This document shows positions 1 to 9,312 of a stretch of DNA of 61,293 nt, one piece after another (position 1 is the first letter of the stretch; each line of letters starts with the position of its first letter). Position numbers and translations under genes: made by a program. Source of the DNA: JACDBE01 sp051002015 (lineage in GTDB: Bacteria > Actinomycetota > Acidimicrobiia > Spongiisociales > UBA5794); the NCBI GenBank assembly GCA_051002015.1, contig JBPCMS010000031.1, positions 1-61,293 on the forward strand. Direction: 5' to 3'. Below the pieces are notes generated by a model that ran no database searches, was not told the origin of the DNA, and saw only the letters and a program-made list of their open reading frames with translations.

Positions 1-34
1 CCCGGCTGTACCGCGACGTTCCATTGGGGGGTTC

Positions 35-1144
35 ATGGCGACCGCGCCAGCTTCCGATGCCGGCCTCATCGGCATCGTGCTCACCGACAGCCCGGATGTG
101 ATCGACTCGATCGGCCGGCCCGGGCTGCTCGCCACCCGCACCGGGGACCCGGTCGCGGTGACCGTCGAGCCGAGGCTCCGCACCGACGTTCTCGTCCAGC
201 GGCTGCGTGGCGACCGCGAGATCCCCGGAGACGTGCCGGTCGGCGCCGCCCGGTGGCTGGCCGCCGCCACCAGCACCGCCTTCCGGTCGGCCAAGGTGGC
301 GGCCATCTCCCTGGTCGCCGAGCTGTCGACCGCCGTGTACCGCCACCTCGATTCCGGGCTGCTCTTCGAAGTGGGAGATGGCGAGCCGATCGACGAGGAG
401 ACGGGGCGCTGGCTGGCCGAGCGGTGCCAGCCGGTGGGGCCGATCGACGAGCAGGCCACCGCAGCCAACCTGGAGACCGCGGTCGGGCTGCTCGGCGCCG
501 ACACCCGGCTCGTGGTCTACAACCTCTCCACCTTCGTCCCCGACGGCGACGACATCGAGAGCGCCATCGCCTTCGCCGACAGGGCCCAGCGCCTCGACCT
601 CGCCCTGGCCAGGGCGGCGGGGACCAGCCCGATCCTGGTGGTCGATGCCGACCGCATCGTGGCCGAGCTGGGCGCCGGCGACCACGTCACCGCCCCCGGC
701 CGGTACAGCGCCGAGGCGGCCAACGAGATCAGCGAGGAGGCGGTGGCCCAGATCGACGCCCTCGGGGTGCTCGACCCGATGACCTCGGAGCTGGCGCTGC
801 TGGTGATCCCCCGCTACGACCGCCGCACCCAGTCGGGTTCGATCACCCGCTGGTACAAGCGGACCGGAGACGCCGTCGGTCCCGGGGACGTCCTGTTCGA
901 CATCGAGTTCGGTGGGCTTGCCGCCAACCTGGGCGCCACCAGGGACGTCAAGATGAAGACAAGGGTGATGACCCTCGGCGTGGTTGCTGGAGACGCCGGC
1001 CACCTGCTCGTGGTGTCACCCACCACCGATGTCTCGGTGGGCGACCCGGTGGCGGTGGTGGGGGCCCGTCCCGACCTCGATCCGAGCGATACCGACGAGC
1101 TGACCCCGCACTTCCGGGTCGGGCTGCGGGTGGTGGAGCGATGA
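35..1144 (+). CDS. Unknown protein: SGNH-like region plus C-terminal biotinyl/lipoyl-like domain
   Basis: The product is 369 aa and I do not recognise the family. The central part (about 150-240: LVVYNLSTFVPDGDD, then ILVVDADRIV) resembles in layout the SGNH-type fold of the next gene, but the catalytic DxxH is not evident. The C-terminal 100 residues (GSITRWYKRTGDAVGPGDVLFDIE, ending SVGDPVAVVGA) have the hammerhead pattern of biotinyl/lipoyl domains: W-K-x2-GD-x-V-x2-GDVL, then a later V-x-V-GDPVA. A canonical MKM or DKA modification site is not in the expected turn; KMK occurs about 20 residues later. There is no signal peptide or membrane segment. The stop overlaps the next start (ATGA), so the two genes are probably translated together. 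The open frame is certain; the domain calls are inference. Confidence 0.75.
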   Translation: MATAPASDAGLIGIVLTDSPDVIDSIGRPGLLATRTGDPVAVTVEPRLRTDVLVQRLRGDREIPGDVPVGAARWLAAATSTAFRSAKVAAISLVAELSTAVYRHLDSGLLFEVGDGEPIDEETGRWLAERCQPVGPIDEQATAANLETAVGLLGADTRLVVYNLSTFVPDGDDIESAIAFADRAQRLDLALARAAGTSPILVVDADRIVAELGAGDHVTAPGRYSAEAANEISEEAVAQIDALGVLDPMTSELALLVIPRYDRRTQSGSITRWYKRTGDAVGPGDVLFDIEFGGLAANLGATRDVKMKTRVMTLGVVAGDAGHLLVVSPTTDVSVGDPVAVVGARPDLDPSDTDELTPHFRVGLRVVER

Positions 1145-2136
1145 GCGGACCTATCAACAACGGGCCCCCCACCAACCCCATCTCGCTCAAGATCGTCCGC
1201 AAGATGTTCGGGCGGCTCAGCGGCCCGGAGGAGAAGCTGCGCAAGATGCGCAACACGGTGCGGATGCAGCGGGGCAAGGCGCTGTACCGCACCAACCTGT
1301 ACGTGGGCAACATCCGGGCCAAGCGCAAGGTGGGGATCTACGGCTTCGGGGGCTGTGACCTCACGTTCCTCGCCGGCTCCGGGCACCTGATCCAGCCACG
1401 GCTCGACGCCTCGCTGTGCATCAACCGGGCCAGCGCCGTCGAGGGCGTCCGCTCCGACTTCGTGCTCCAAGGGCTCGACGGTGTCGACGGCCCCGCGCTC
1501 GACGAGGTGGTCGACAGGCTCGACCTCGACCGGGGCTCGTTCACCTCGACCCTGTTCGAGCCCCGCTTCACGGTTCCCGACCATCCCCGGTTGGGCACCT
1601 ATCCCAAGGACATCGTGGTGCTGAGCATCGCCGCCGATCTCTCCCGCACCCTTTACGAGCACCGTACCGACCGCCTGCTGATCGACCCGGGCGGCTGGTG
1701 GCTCAACGCCGACATGACCCAGGTGCTCGGCGACCTCGACCGGGTGAAGTGGTTCTCGTCGGCGTTCAAGAAGGCCGGCAAGATCTCCCTCGACGGGTAC
1801 CTCGACAACCTGACCAGGATCGTCAAGGAGCTGCGGGAGCGGACCGGGGCGCTGGTGATGGTGTGCAACACCCTGGTGGTCGACCCGGGGACCGGAGCGG
1901 TCGACTACCAGTTCTCCAACAGCCCGGCAACGGTGCGGCGGCGTGAGTTCGCCATCGGGCTGCGGGAGGCGTCGCACGACGCCGGGTTCGTGGTGCTCGA
2001 CGTCGATCGGGTGGCCAAGCGGTCGGGTATCTCGGGCCAGGCCGACTTCGTGCACTACACCACCGACCAGAAGCAGGCGCTCCGCCACGAGTTCATGCGG
2101 CTGGTCGAGCGCCACACCACGCTGCTCGGCCCCTGA
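1141..2136 (+). CDS. SGNH/GDSL-like hydrolase-fold protein of unknown function
   Basis: The product is 331 aa, begins with ATG and overlaps the preceding gene by 4 nt. After a basic N-terminus (20-65) comes a strand-turn GIYGFGGCD (65-73), where SGNH enzymes carry the nucleophile block. A late ADFVHYT (D302, H305) fits the block-V DxxH. The usual GDS serine is not seen at the first block, so catalytic activity is uncertain. The region FVVLDVDRVAKRSG parallels ILVVDADRIV in the upstream gene, suggesting the two share an ancestor or fold. No signal peptide is visible, so it is probably cytoplasmic. Partner and substrate are unknown. Confidence 0.7.
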   Translation: MSGPINNGPPTNPISLKIVRKMFGRLSGPEEKLRKMRNTVRMQRGKALYRTNLYVGNIRAKRKVGIYGFGGCDLTFLAGSGHLIQPRLDASLCINRASAVEGVRSDFVLQGLDGVDGPALDEVVDRLDLDRGSFTSTLFEPRFTVPDHPRLGTYPKDIVVLSIAADLSRTLYEHRTDRLLIDPGGWWLNADMTQVLGDLDRVKWFSSAFKKAGKISLDGYLDNLTRIVKELRERTGALVMVCNTLVVDPGTGAVDYQFSNSPATVRRREFAIGLREASHDAGFVVLDVDRVAKRSGISGQADFVHYTTDQKQALRHEFMRLVERHTTLLGP

Positions 2137-2164
2137 CCCCGGCGGGGCGGGCCGGCGATGGCGG

Positions 2165-2170
2165 TAGGTT
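2165..2170 (+). promoter_or_regulatory. Candidate leaderless -10 box for mfd
   Basis: TAGGTT ends 7 nt before the mfd ATG with no Shine-Dalgarno between them, so transcription would begin at or next to the start codon. No convincing -35 is seen. Confidence 0.45.
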
Positions 2171-2177
2171 CGGGTCG

Positions 2178-5100
2178 ATGCTGACCGCTCCCCTGGCGGT
2201 GATGGCCCGGCTGTGGCCCAAGGACCGGCTCCCCGACATCCCCGGAAGGGCGGCGGTGCCGCCGTCGCTGCGCGCCCTGCTGCTGGCGGCGATGGCGGCC
2301 GCCGACGACCGACCCGTCCTCGCCGTGGTGCCGGGCGAGCATGAGGCCGAGGACCTGGTGGATGACCTCGCCCTGTTCCTCGACCGTCCGCTGCTCCTGC
2401 CCGCCTGGGGCACCCTCCCCTTCGAGCACATCTCACCCAACGTGAGCACGATGGCGGCACGGGCCGAGGCTCGGCACCGGTTGATCGAACAGGTCCCGGG
2501 GACGGTGGTGGTGGCGTCGGTGCGGGCCGCCATCCAGCGGGTCAGCCCCACCCGGATCGCCCCGGTGACGCTGACCATCGGAACCGAGGCCGACTTCGAC
2601 GGGATCATCGACGACCTGGTGGCGATGGGCTACACCCGGACCGACCGGGTCGAGTCCCGGGGTGAGCTGGCCACCAGGGGCGGGATCATCGACGTGTACC
2701 CGGCCCAGTCGGACACCCCGCGTCGTATCGAGTTCTGGGGCGACGAGATCACCGACATCAGGACCTTCGCCACCGCCAACCAGCGGGCGCTGGACTCGGT
2801 TACCGAGGTCACCTGCTACCCGGCCCGGGAGCTGATGCCCGATCCGGGGGTGGTGGCCACCGCCACCGGGCTGCTCCGGTCCGAGCCGTGGGCGGCGGCC
2901 ACCTGGGACCGGGTGATCGCCGGGGTGACCTTCCCCGGGCTGGAGAGCTGGCTGCCCTGGCTGGCACCGGAGCGGTCGGCGGTCGACGAGGCGCCGGGGG
3001 CCAGGCTGGTGGTGTTCGATGCGGTCCAGGCCAACGCCCGCGCCACCGAGCTGCGCACCGAGGAGGAGGACCTGGCCGCCGCCCTGGCCGGCACCTGGGG
3101 CGAGACCGCCCCCCCGGCCGGGGAGCATCCGCTGCTGTACATTCCCGTCGCCGCCGCCATCGAGGCCAGGGGCCACCTCGACGCCCCACCCGCACCGATC
3201 GGTCCCGGTGACAATGCGTACGTGGTGCGGGGGCTCGACGCCGTGCCCGGAGACCCGGAGTCGGTTGGCGCCGCCATCGCTAGGTGGCGGAAGCGCCGGG
3301 TCGACGTGGTCATCGCCATGGACGGCGCCGGCGCCGCCGAGCGGGTGGCCCGCCTGCTCGGCGAGGCCGGCTACCCGATCCCCAGGCTCGACACCCTGGA
3401 GTCGGTGGAGCCTGCGGTGCTCCCCTTCGGGATCCACCGCGGGTTCGTCGCCGACTGGCTCGGGCTCGGCGTCGTCGGTGAGCAGGAGATCGCCGGGCGG
3501 AGACGGTCGCACCGCCGGTACGGGTCCCGCCGCCCCGGCGACATCGGCGAGGGGTACCGTGACCTGCGGCCCGGCGACCACGTGGTCCACCACCACCATG
3601 GGATCGGCCGGTTCGAGGGGCTGGTCCACCGCCAGATCTCGGGTGTCGAGCGCGACTACCTGCTCATCGCCTATCACGGCGACGACCGCCTCTACGTCCC
3701 CACCGACCAGCTCGCCGCGGTCAGGCGCTACACCGGAGGCGAGACCCCGCGCCTGTCCCGCATGGGGGGCGCCGACTGGGCAACCACCCGGTCCAGGGTG
3801 CGCCAGGCGGTGGCCGTCGTCGCCGAGCAGGTGGTCGACCTCCACCGCCGCCGGGCCCGGGCGGTGGGCCATCCGTTCACCGCCGACACCCCGTGGCAGA
3901 CCGAGTTCGAGGCGTCGTTCCCCTACGAGGAGACCGCAGATCAGCTCACCGCCATCGCCGAGATCAAGACGGACATGGAGGGCGCCGAGCCCATGGACCG
4001 GCTGGTGTTCGGCGACGTCGGCTTCGGCAAGACCGAGGTGGCGATGCGGGCGGCGATGAAGGCGGTGCAGAACGGCAAGCAGGTGGCGGTGCTGGTACCC
4101 ACCACGCTGCTCGCCCAGCAGCACCAGGCCACCTTCACCGATCGGTTCGAGCCGTACCCGGTGCGGGTGGAGACACTGAGCCGCTTCCTCACCGGTGCCG
4201 AGCAGCGAGCCGTCGTCTCCGGGGTCGCCGCCGGTGACGTCGATGTCGTCATCGGCACCCATCGGCTGCTCTCGGCAGACGTCCGATTCAAGGATCTGGG
4301 GCTGCTGGTCGTCGACGAGGAGCAGCGGTTCGGGGTGGCGGCCAAGGATCAGATCAAGCGGTTCCGCACCTCGGTCGATGTGCTCACCCTCACCGCCACC
4401 CCCATCCCGCGCACCCTGGAGATGGCGCTGACCGGGATCCGCGAGGTGAGCAGCATCCGCACCCCCCCGGTCGACCGGCATCCCATCCTGACCTATGTCG
4501 GCCCATACGACGAGCAGACGGTGTCGGCGGCGATCAGGCGCGAGCTGCTGCGCGAGGGCCAGGTGTTCTATGTCCACAACCGGGTGCAGTCGATCGACCA
4601 TGCCCTGACCCGGCTGCGCGCCCTGGTCCCCGACGCCCGCTACGCCGTTGCCCACGGGCAGATGAGCGAAGGCCAGCTGGAGCAGGTGATGGTCGAGTTC
4701 TGGAACGGCGAGCACGACGTGCTGGTGGCCACCACCATCATCGAATCCGGGCTCGACCTGCCCCAGGTGAACACGCTGATCGTGGAGCGGGCAGACCGGC
4801 TCGGGCTGGCCCAGCTCTACCAGCTGCGGGGTCGGGTGGGGCGGTCGAGCCAGCGGGCCTACGCCTATCTGTTCCACCCCGAGGCGGAGCGACTCACCGA
4901 GGACGCCTACCGCAGGCTGGAGGCGATCGGCCGCTTCGCCGAGCTCGGCTCGGGGTTCGACCTGGCCATGCGCGACCTGGAGATCCGGGGGGCGGGCAGC
5001 ATCCTGGGCGAGACCCAGGCGGGGCACATCTCGGCCGTGGGTTTCGACCTGTACATCGAGCTGGTGGCCGACGCCGTCGGCGAGCTCAAGGGAGAGCCGG

Positions 5101-5540
5101 TGGTGGAGGACGATCTGCCCCAGGTGCGGATCGATCTCCCCGTCGACGCCCATCTCCCCGTCGATTACATCGAGGGCGCCGACGAGCGGCTCGAGGCATA
5201 CCGCCGGCTGGCCTCCGCCGCCACCGCCGGCGATGTCGAGGATGTCATCGCCGAGTGGCGGGACCGCTTCGGCGAGCTGCCCGAGCCGGCGGCGGCGCTG
5301 GTCGACGTCGCCCGGCTCCGGGTCGAGGCGATCAGGGTGGGATTGGCCGAGATCGTCAAGGTTCGGGACGAGGTGCGGCTGTCGCCCGTCACCCTTCGTG
5401 CCTCCGAGGAGGTGAGGCTGTCACGGCTGGCTCCGAGAGCGGTGGTGCGAGGCGACGTGCTGTACATCACCGCCCCTCGCTCCGAGCCGGTGAACGGGCT
5501 GCTGGGCTTCGTTCGTAAGATGTGGCCCCAGCCGGAGTGA
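2178..5540 (+). CDS. mfd: Transcription-repair coupling factor Mfd
   Basis: The product is 1120 aa, normal for the family. Mfd is an ATP-driven translocase that displaces stalled RNA polymerase and recruits UvrA for strand-specific repair. Visible in order: UvrB-like N-terminal module (about 20-330), CarD-like RNA-polymerase-interacting domain (about 463-530, LRPGDHVVHHHHGIGRFEG), Walker A GDVGFGKT (about 612-619), DEEQ box (about 712), motif III TATPIPRT, helicase domain 2 with QLRGRVGRS, and a C-terminal TRCF domain. All core motifs are intact. The start is ATG behind a TAGGTT box. A SurA-like gene follows after 17 nt, as is common near mfd in Actinomycetota. Confidence 0.97.
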   Translation: MLTAPLAVMARLWPKDRLPDIPGRAAVPPSLRALLLAAMAAADDRPVLAVVPGEHEAEDLVDDLALFLDRPLLLPAWGTLPFEHISPNVSTMAARAEARHRLIEQVPGTVVVASVRAAIQRVSPTRIAPVTLTIGTEADFDGIIDDLVAMGYTRTDRVESRGELATRGGIIDVYPAQSDTPRRIEFWGDEITDIRTFATANQRALDSVTEVTCYPARELMPDPGVVATATGLLRSEPWAAATWDRVIAGVTFPGLESWLPWLAPERSAVDEAPGARLVVFDAVQANARATELRTEEEDLAAALAGTWGETAPPAGEHPLLYIPVAAAIEARGHLDAPPAPIGPGDNAYVVRGLDAVPGDPESVGAAIARWRKRRVDVVIAMDGAGAAERVARLLGEAGYPIPRLDTLESVEPAVLPFGIHRGFVADWLGLGVVGEQEIAGRRRSHRRYGSRRPGDIGEGYRDLRPGDHVVHHHHGIGRFEGLVHRQISGVERDYLLIAYHGDDRLYVPTDQLAAVRRYTGGETPRLSRMGGADWATTRSRVRQAVAVVAEQVVDLHRRRARAVGHPFTADTPWQTEFEASFPYEETADQLTAIAEIKTDMEGAEPMDRLVFGDVGFGKTEVAMRAAMKAVQNGKQVAVLVPTTLLAQQHQATFTDRFEPYPVRVETLSRFLTGAEQRAVVSGVAAGDVDVVIGTHRLLSADVRFKDLGLLVVDEEQRFGVAAKDQIKRFRTSVDVLTLTATPIPRTLEMALTGIREVSSIRTPPVDRHPILTYVGPYDEQTVSAAIRRELLREGQVFYVHNRVQSIDHALTRLRALVPDARYAVAHGQMSEGQLEQVMVEFWNGEHDVLVATTIIESGLDLPQVNTLIVERADRLGLAQLYQLRGRVGRSSQRAYAYLFHPEAERLTEDAYRRLEAIGRFAELGSGFDLAMRDLEIRGAGSILGETQAGHISAVGFDLYIELVADAVGELKGEPVVEDDLPQVRIDLPVDAHLPVDYIEGADERLEAYRRLASAATAGDVEDVIAEWRDRFGELPEPAAALVDVARLRVEAIRVGLAEIVKVRDEVRLSPVTLRASEEVRLSRLAPRAVVRGDVLYITAPRSEPVNGLLGFVRKMWPQPE

Positions 5541-5557
5541 GGTCGGTGGTGACGGGT

Positions 5558-6475
5558 ATGTGGATCAGGGTTCGGGGCCCGGTGGCAGCCGTGGCGATCG
5601 GCGCCGTGCTGGTCGCCGGATGCTCCTCGGCCTCCGATCTGGCCACCGTCGACGGGGTCGGCATTTCCCAAGGGGACGTGCTCGCCATGAGGGCGCCGGT
5701 GGAAGGCCCGACCGCTCCGGCGGCGACGGTGCGTCAGGATCTCTCCACGCTGATCCTCGAGCAGTCGCTGGCGTCCGCCGCCGAGGAGCAGTTCGGTGTC
5801 GTCTTCACCACCGCCGAGGTGGAGGCAAGGCTCGCCGATCCGCCCGACCGGTACGTCCAGCTCTTCGAGCAGCTCGCCGCCGACCCCGCCGTCGGGGAGG
5901 GTCTCACCGAGCTCAACGCCCGGTTCACCCTGGTGCGGGACGCCGTCATTCCCGAGCTACTGCTCGAGCAGCGCGGGTCGTACCGGGCCGTCATCGAGGA
6001 ATCCCCGGGCCTGGTGATGCGGGCCTGCGTCAGCCACATCGTGGTGGCCACCGAGGTGGACGCCCACGATGTGCTCACCCGCCTCACCGCCGACGAGGAC
6101 TTCGCCACGGTCGCCGCCGAGGTGTCGCTGGACCAGCAGAGCCCCGGCGGTGTGCTCCAGGATCTGCAGGGTTGCCTGATCCACCACGGCCAGATGGGGG
6201 GCGAGTTCGTCGAGGGTGTGATCGCCGCCCCGCTCGGGGAGCCCGCCGGCCCGCTGTCCACATCGTCCGGGTTCCACGTGCTCGTGGTGGACGAGCGGTC
6301 GATGCCCACCCCTGAGGAGATGGCGGCCGATCCGATGGTGTACCTCGACGCCGCCACGGCCAACGACCTGATGGGGCCGTGGTTCATCGAAGCCGTCGCC
6401 TCCGCCGACGTCGACGTGCGCTCCACGGTCGGGGTCTGGTCGGCGGAGAGCTCGTCCGTCGTTGCCGCCCAGTGA
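5558..6475 (+). CDS. SurA/PpiC-type peptidyl-prolyl isomerase lipoprotein
   Basis: The product is 305 aa from the chosen ATG. That start gives a compact lipoprotein signal peptide ending in LVAGC, with Cys22 as the lipidation site; an upstream in-frame GTG at 5522 would lie inside mfd and spoil the signal. A SurA-N-like helical region follows (about 30-150). A parvulin/PpiC domain starts near residue 155 (CVSHIVVATEVDA, then SPGGVLQDL and GFHVLVVDER). The expected role is folding of exported proteins at the outer face of the membrane. It sits between mfd and mazG, and its stop overlaps the mazG GTG (GTGA). Confidence 0.88.
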   Translation: MWIRVRGPVAAVAIGAVLVAGCSSASDLATVDGVGISQGDVLAMRAPVEGPTAPAATVRQDLSTLILEQSLASAAEEQFGVVFTTAEVEARLADPPDRYVQLFEQLAADPAVGEGLTELNARFTLVRDAVIPELLLEQRGSYRAVIEESPGLVMRACVSHIVVATEVDAHDVLTRLTADEDFATVAAEVSLDQQSPGGVLQDLQGCLIHHGQMGGEFVEGVIAAPLGEPAGPLSTSSGFHVLVVDERSMPTPEEMAADPMVYLDAATANDLMGPWFIEAVASADVDVRSTVGVWSAESSSVVAAQ

Positions 6476-7929
6476 GGCCCGACATCCTGGTGCTGGGGTT
6501 GGGCCCGGCCGGGTTGGACCGGCTGCCCGCCACCGCCATGGAGGTTCTCGCCGACCCGGATGTCGCCGTGGTGGTCCGGACCTTGCACCATCCCGCCGCC
6601 GCCGAGCTGGCGAAGCGGCGCGAGATCACCTCGTGCGACGACCTCTACCAGACCTCCCCCGGGTTCGATGCGCTGTACCGGGCGATTGCGGTGCGGGTGG
6701 TGTCGCTGGCGGTGGAGCAGCCGGTGGTGTACGCCGTCCCCGGGTCGGCCATGGTGGGGGAGCGCAGCGTTCCGCTGGTGCTGGCCGAGGCGGAGGCGGC
6801 CGGACGGCGGGTGGAGGTCCGCCCCGGCGAGTCGTTCCTCGATCTGGTGTGGACCGCCACCCGGTGCGATCCCATCGCCCGCGGCGCCCAAGTACTCGAC
6901 GGGCGGGCGCTGCCCGACCCGCTCCAGCTCCATCTCCCCACGGTGGTGACCCAGGTCGACCGTCCCCAGGTGCTCGCCGACCTGGCGGCGGTGCTGGGGC
7001 GGGTACTCCCCGACGAAACCCCGGTCACGGTGCTCGACCGGCTGGGCGAGCCCGACCAGATGGTGGAGACGGTGCCGCTCCACGATCTCGCCCGCCATCC
7101 CGGCGGCCCCCGAACCAGCCTTTTCCTTGATCCCCCACCCAACGGCTGGTACGGACTGGTGACCACCAACCGGCGGCTGCGCGCCGAATGCCCATGGGAT
7201 CGGGAGCAGACCCACCATACGCTGGTTACCCATCTCATCGAGGAGGCGTTCGAGACGGTCGAGGCGCTGGGCGCCCTCTCCGATACCGCCCCCGCCGGAG
7301 TCGACGACCCGGTTGTCTACGCCGCCGTCGAGGAGGAGTTGGGCGATCTGCTGTTGCAGACCGTGTTTCACGCCACCCTGGCCGACGAGGCGGGCATGTT
7401 TGGGGTGGAGGAGGTGGCCGAGGGCATCCGCCGCAAGCTGGTCAGGCGTCACCCCCACGTCTTCGGCGACGCCGCCGCCCACGACGCCGAAGCCGTGCTC
7501 GCCCGCTGGGAGACGTTGAAGGCCGAGGAGAAGCAGCGGGAGTCGCTGCTGGACGGCATTCCCCGGGCGATGCCGGCACTGTCCCGGGCGGAGAAGCTGC
7601 AGAGCCGGGTGGCGACGGTCGGATTCGACCGGACCGACCGTGCCGCCGTACTGGCCAAGCTGGGCGAGCGGATCGACCAGCTGGCCGTGGTGCTCGACGA
7701 CCCGGAGCGGGGCGGCGATGGGCTCGGCGACGTCCTCTTCACGGTGGTCAACCTGGCCCGGCACCTGTCCGTGGACCCCGAGCTGGCATTCCGCAGAGCC
7801 AACGACCGCTTCGAGACCCGGTTCCGCCGAGTCGAGGAGCTGGCCGCCGCCCAAGGCGCCGACATGTCCGCCCTGTCCCCCGACCAGCTCGACAAGCTGT
7901 GGGATCGCGCCAGGAACCACCCCCACTGA
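6472..7929 (+). CDS. mazG: Tetrapyrrole methylase-like/MazG nucleotide pyrophosphohydrolase fusion
   Basis: The product is 485 aa from GTG, which overlaps the previous stop by 4 nt; an upstream ATG at 6379 would lie deep inside the SurA-like gene. The first 220 residues begin ILVLGLGPAGLDRLP, the glycine loop of the SAM-dependent tetrapyrrole methylase fold. The rest is a double MazG domain: CPWDREQTHHTLVTHLIEEAFE and EEELGDLLLQTVFHA (metal-binding acidic residues), then a second, weaker repeat GLGDVLFTVVNLARHL. This is the YabN-type arrangement. The MazG part is expected to hydrolyse (d)NTPs to monophosphates; the role of the methylase part is unknown. A palindromic repeat begins at the base after the stop codon. 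Confidence 0.93.
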   Translation: MRPDILVLGLGPAGLDRLPATAMEVLADPDVAVVVRTLHHPAAAELAKRREITSCDDLYQTSPGFDALYRAIAVRVVSLAVEQPVVYAVPGSAMVGERSVPLVLAEAEAAGRRVEVRPGESFLDLVWTATRCDPIARGAQVLDGRALPDPLQLHLPTVVTQVDRPQVLADLAAVLGRVLPDETPVTVLDRLGEPDQMVETVPLHDLARHPGGPRTSLFLDPPPNGWYGLVTTNRRLRAECPWDREQTHHTLVTHLIEEAFETVEALGALSDTAPAGVDDPVVYAAVEEELGDLLLQTVFHATLADEAGMFGVEEVAEGIRRKLVRRHPHVFGDAAAHDAEAVLARWETLKAEEKQRESLLDGIPRAMPALSRAEKLQSRVATVGFDRTDRAAVLAKLGERIDQLAVVLDDPERGGDGLGDVLFTVVNLARHLSVDPELAFRRANDRFETRFRRVEELAAAQGADMSALSPDQLDKLWDRARNHPH

Positions 7930-7981
7930 TTTTCTTAGGACCCGAACGCGTCATATGAGACGCGTTTCGATCCTAAGAAAA
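7930..7981. repeat. Palindromic intergenic repeat, copy A
   Basis: A 52-bp inverted repeat. The outer arms TTTTCTTAGGA and TCCTAAGAAAA pair perfectly (11 bp). Four poorly matched positions follow, then the inner arms AACGCGTC and GACGCGTT pair perfectly around the loop ATATGA. It lies between mazG and eno. A downstream T-tract is lacking: the T-run is on the 5' arm and the A-run on the 3' arm, so it is not a standard intrinsic terminator. Related copies are at 21741, 39427 and 39498. Confidence 0.85.
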
Positions 7982-8034
7982 CTCTGGGGCCGTGATATCT
8001 TCGCGGCCCGACGTTCGCCGACCGGTAGCGGGAC

Positions 8035-9312
8035 GTGACCACCACCATCACCCAAGTTCTGGCCAGGGAGGTGCTCGACTCCCGCGGCAATCCAACCGTC
8101 GAGGCCGAGGTCTTCCTCGCCGGAGGCGGCTACGGCCGTGCCGCCGTTCCCTCGGGGGCATCGACCGGCGCCCTCGAGGCCAACGAGCTGCGCGACGGTG
8201 GCTCACGCTACGCCGGGAAGGGCGTGCTGACCGCCGTCGGCAACGTCAACGACACCATCGCCCCCGCCCTGGCCGGTCGCGACGCCACCAGGCAGGAGGA
8301 GATCGACCAGGTGATGCTCGATCTCGACGGCACCCCCACCAAGCGCAACCTGGGGGCCAACGCCATCCTCGGGGTCTCGCTGGCCGTGGCCAGAGCTGCC
8401 GCCTCCGGGGTCGGGCTTCCCCTGTTCCGCTACCTGGGCGGGTCGGCGGCGAGGGTGCTGCCGGTGCCGTGCCTCAACGTGCTCAACGGCGGCGCCCACG
8501 CCTCCAACTCGGTCGACATCCAGGAGTTCATGGTCGTCCCCGGAGGCGCTCCGAGCTTCGGCGAGGGTCTGCGGGCCGGGGTCGAGATCTACCACGCCCT
8601 GCACAAGGTGCTGGCAGGCCGGGGCCTTACCACCAACGTAGGCGACGAGGGAGGGTTCGCCCCCGACCTGCCGACGGACCGGGCGGCGCTGGAGCTGCTG
8701 GCCGTGGCAGTCGAAGCGGCCGGGTACCGGCTGGGCGAGGACATCGGGTTCGCCCTCGATGTCGCCGCCACCGAGCTGCACCGCGAGGGCCGCTACACCC
8801 TCGACGGCACCGAGCACACCACCGAGGCGATGATCGACTACCTGGCCGGTCTGGCCGGCGACTTCCCCCTCGTCTCCATCGAGGACGGGCTCGCCGAGGA
8901 CGACTGGGACGGCTGGTCGGCGCTCACCGCCCGGCTCGGCGACCGGCTGCAGCTTGTCGGCGACGACCTGTTCGTCACCAACGAGGAGATCCTGCGGCGG
9001 GGCATCGACCAGGGTGTTGCCAACGCCGTGCTGGTGAAGGTGAACCAGATCGGGTCGCTGTCCGAGACGCTGCACACCATGGAACTGGCCGCGGTGAACG
9101 GATACGGGCGTATGGTGTCGCACCGGTCGGGGGAGACCGAGGACTCATTTATCGCCCACCTGGCGGTGGCGACCAACGCCGGGCAGATCAAGAGCGGTGC
9201 CCCCGCCCGTGGCGAGCGCACCGCCAAGTACAACCAGCTCTTGCGCATCGAGGAGTCGCTGGGCGCCGACGCCCGCTACGCCGGCTGGGGGACGTTCCGG
9301 CGGTCCCGATGA
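8035..9312 (+). CDS. eno: Enolase
   Basis: The product is 425 aa with a GTG start. It interconverts 2-phosphoglycerate and phosphoenolpyruvate in glycolysis. The N-terminal VLDSRGNPTVE and GASTG loop, metal ligands D242, E283 and D310/D311, catalytic E205 (GDEGGFAPD) and K335 (VLVKVNQIGS), and the HRSGETED loop are all present. The ATGA overlap with the DivIC-like gene and the 8-nt overlap of that gene with DUF501 indicate one operon. A TATCTT hexamer near 7996 could be its -10. Confidence 0.98.
   Translation: MTTTITQVLAREVLDSRGNPTVEAEVFLAGGGYGRAAVPSGASTGALEANELRDGGSRYAGKGVLTAVGNVNDTIAPALAGRDATRQEEIDQVMLDLDGTPTKRNLGANAILGVSLAVARAAASGVGLPLFRYLGGSAARVLPVPCLNVLNGGAHASNSVDIQEFMVVPGGAPSFGEGLRAGVEIYHALHKVLAGRGLTTNVGDEGGFAPDLPTDRAALELLAVAVEAAGYRLGEDIGFALDVAATELHREGRYTLDGTEHTTEAMIDYLAGLAGDFPLVSIEDGLAEDDWDGWSALTARLGDRLQLVGDDLFVTNEEILRRGIDQGVANAVLVKVNQIGSLSETLHTMELAAVNGYGRMVSHRSGETEDSFIAHLAVATNAGQIKSGAPARGERTAKYNQLLRIEESLGADARYAGWGTFRRSR

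Noticed and set aside
7930..7981. Palindromic repeat as a Rho-independent terminator
   Set aside because: T-run precedes and A-run follows the stem, the reverse of a terminator, and there is no U-tract after it on either strand beyond the arm itself.
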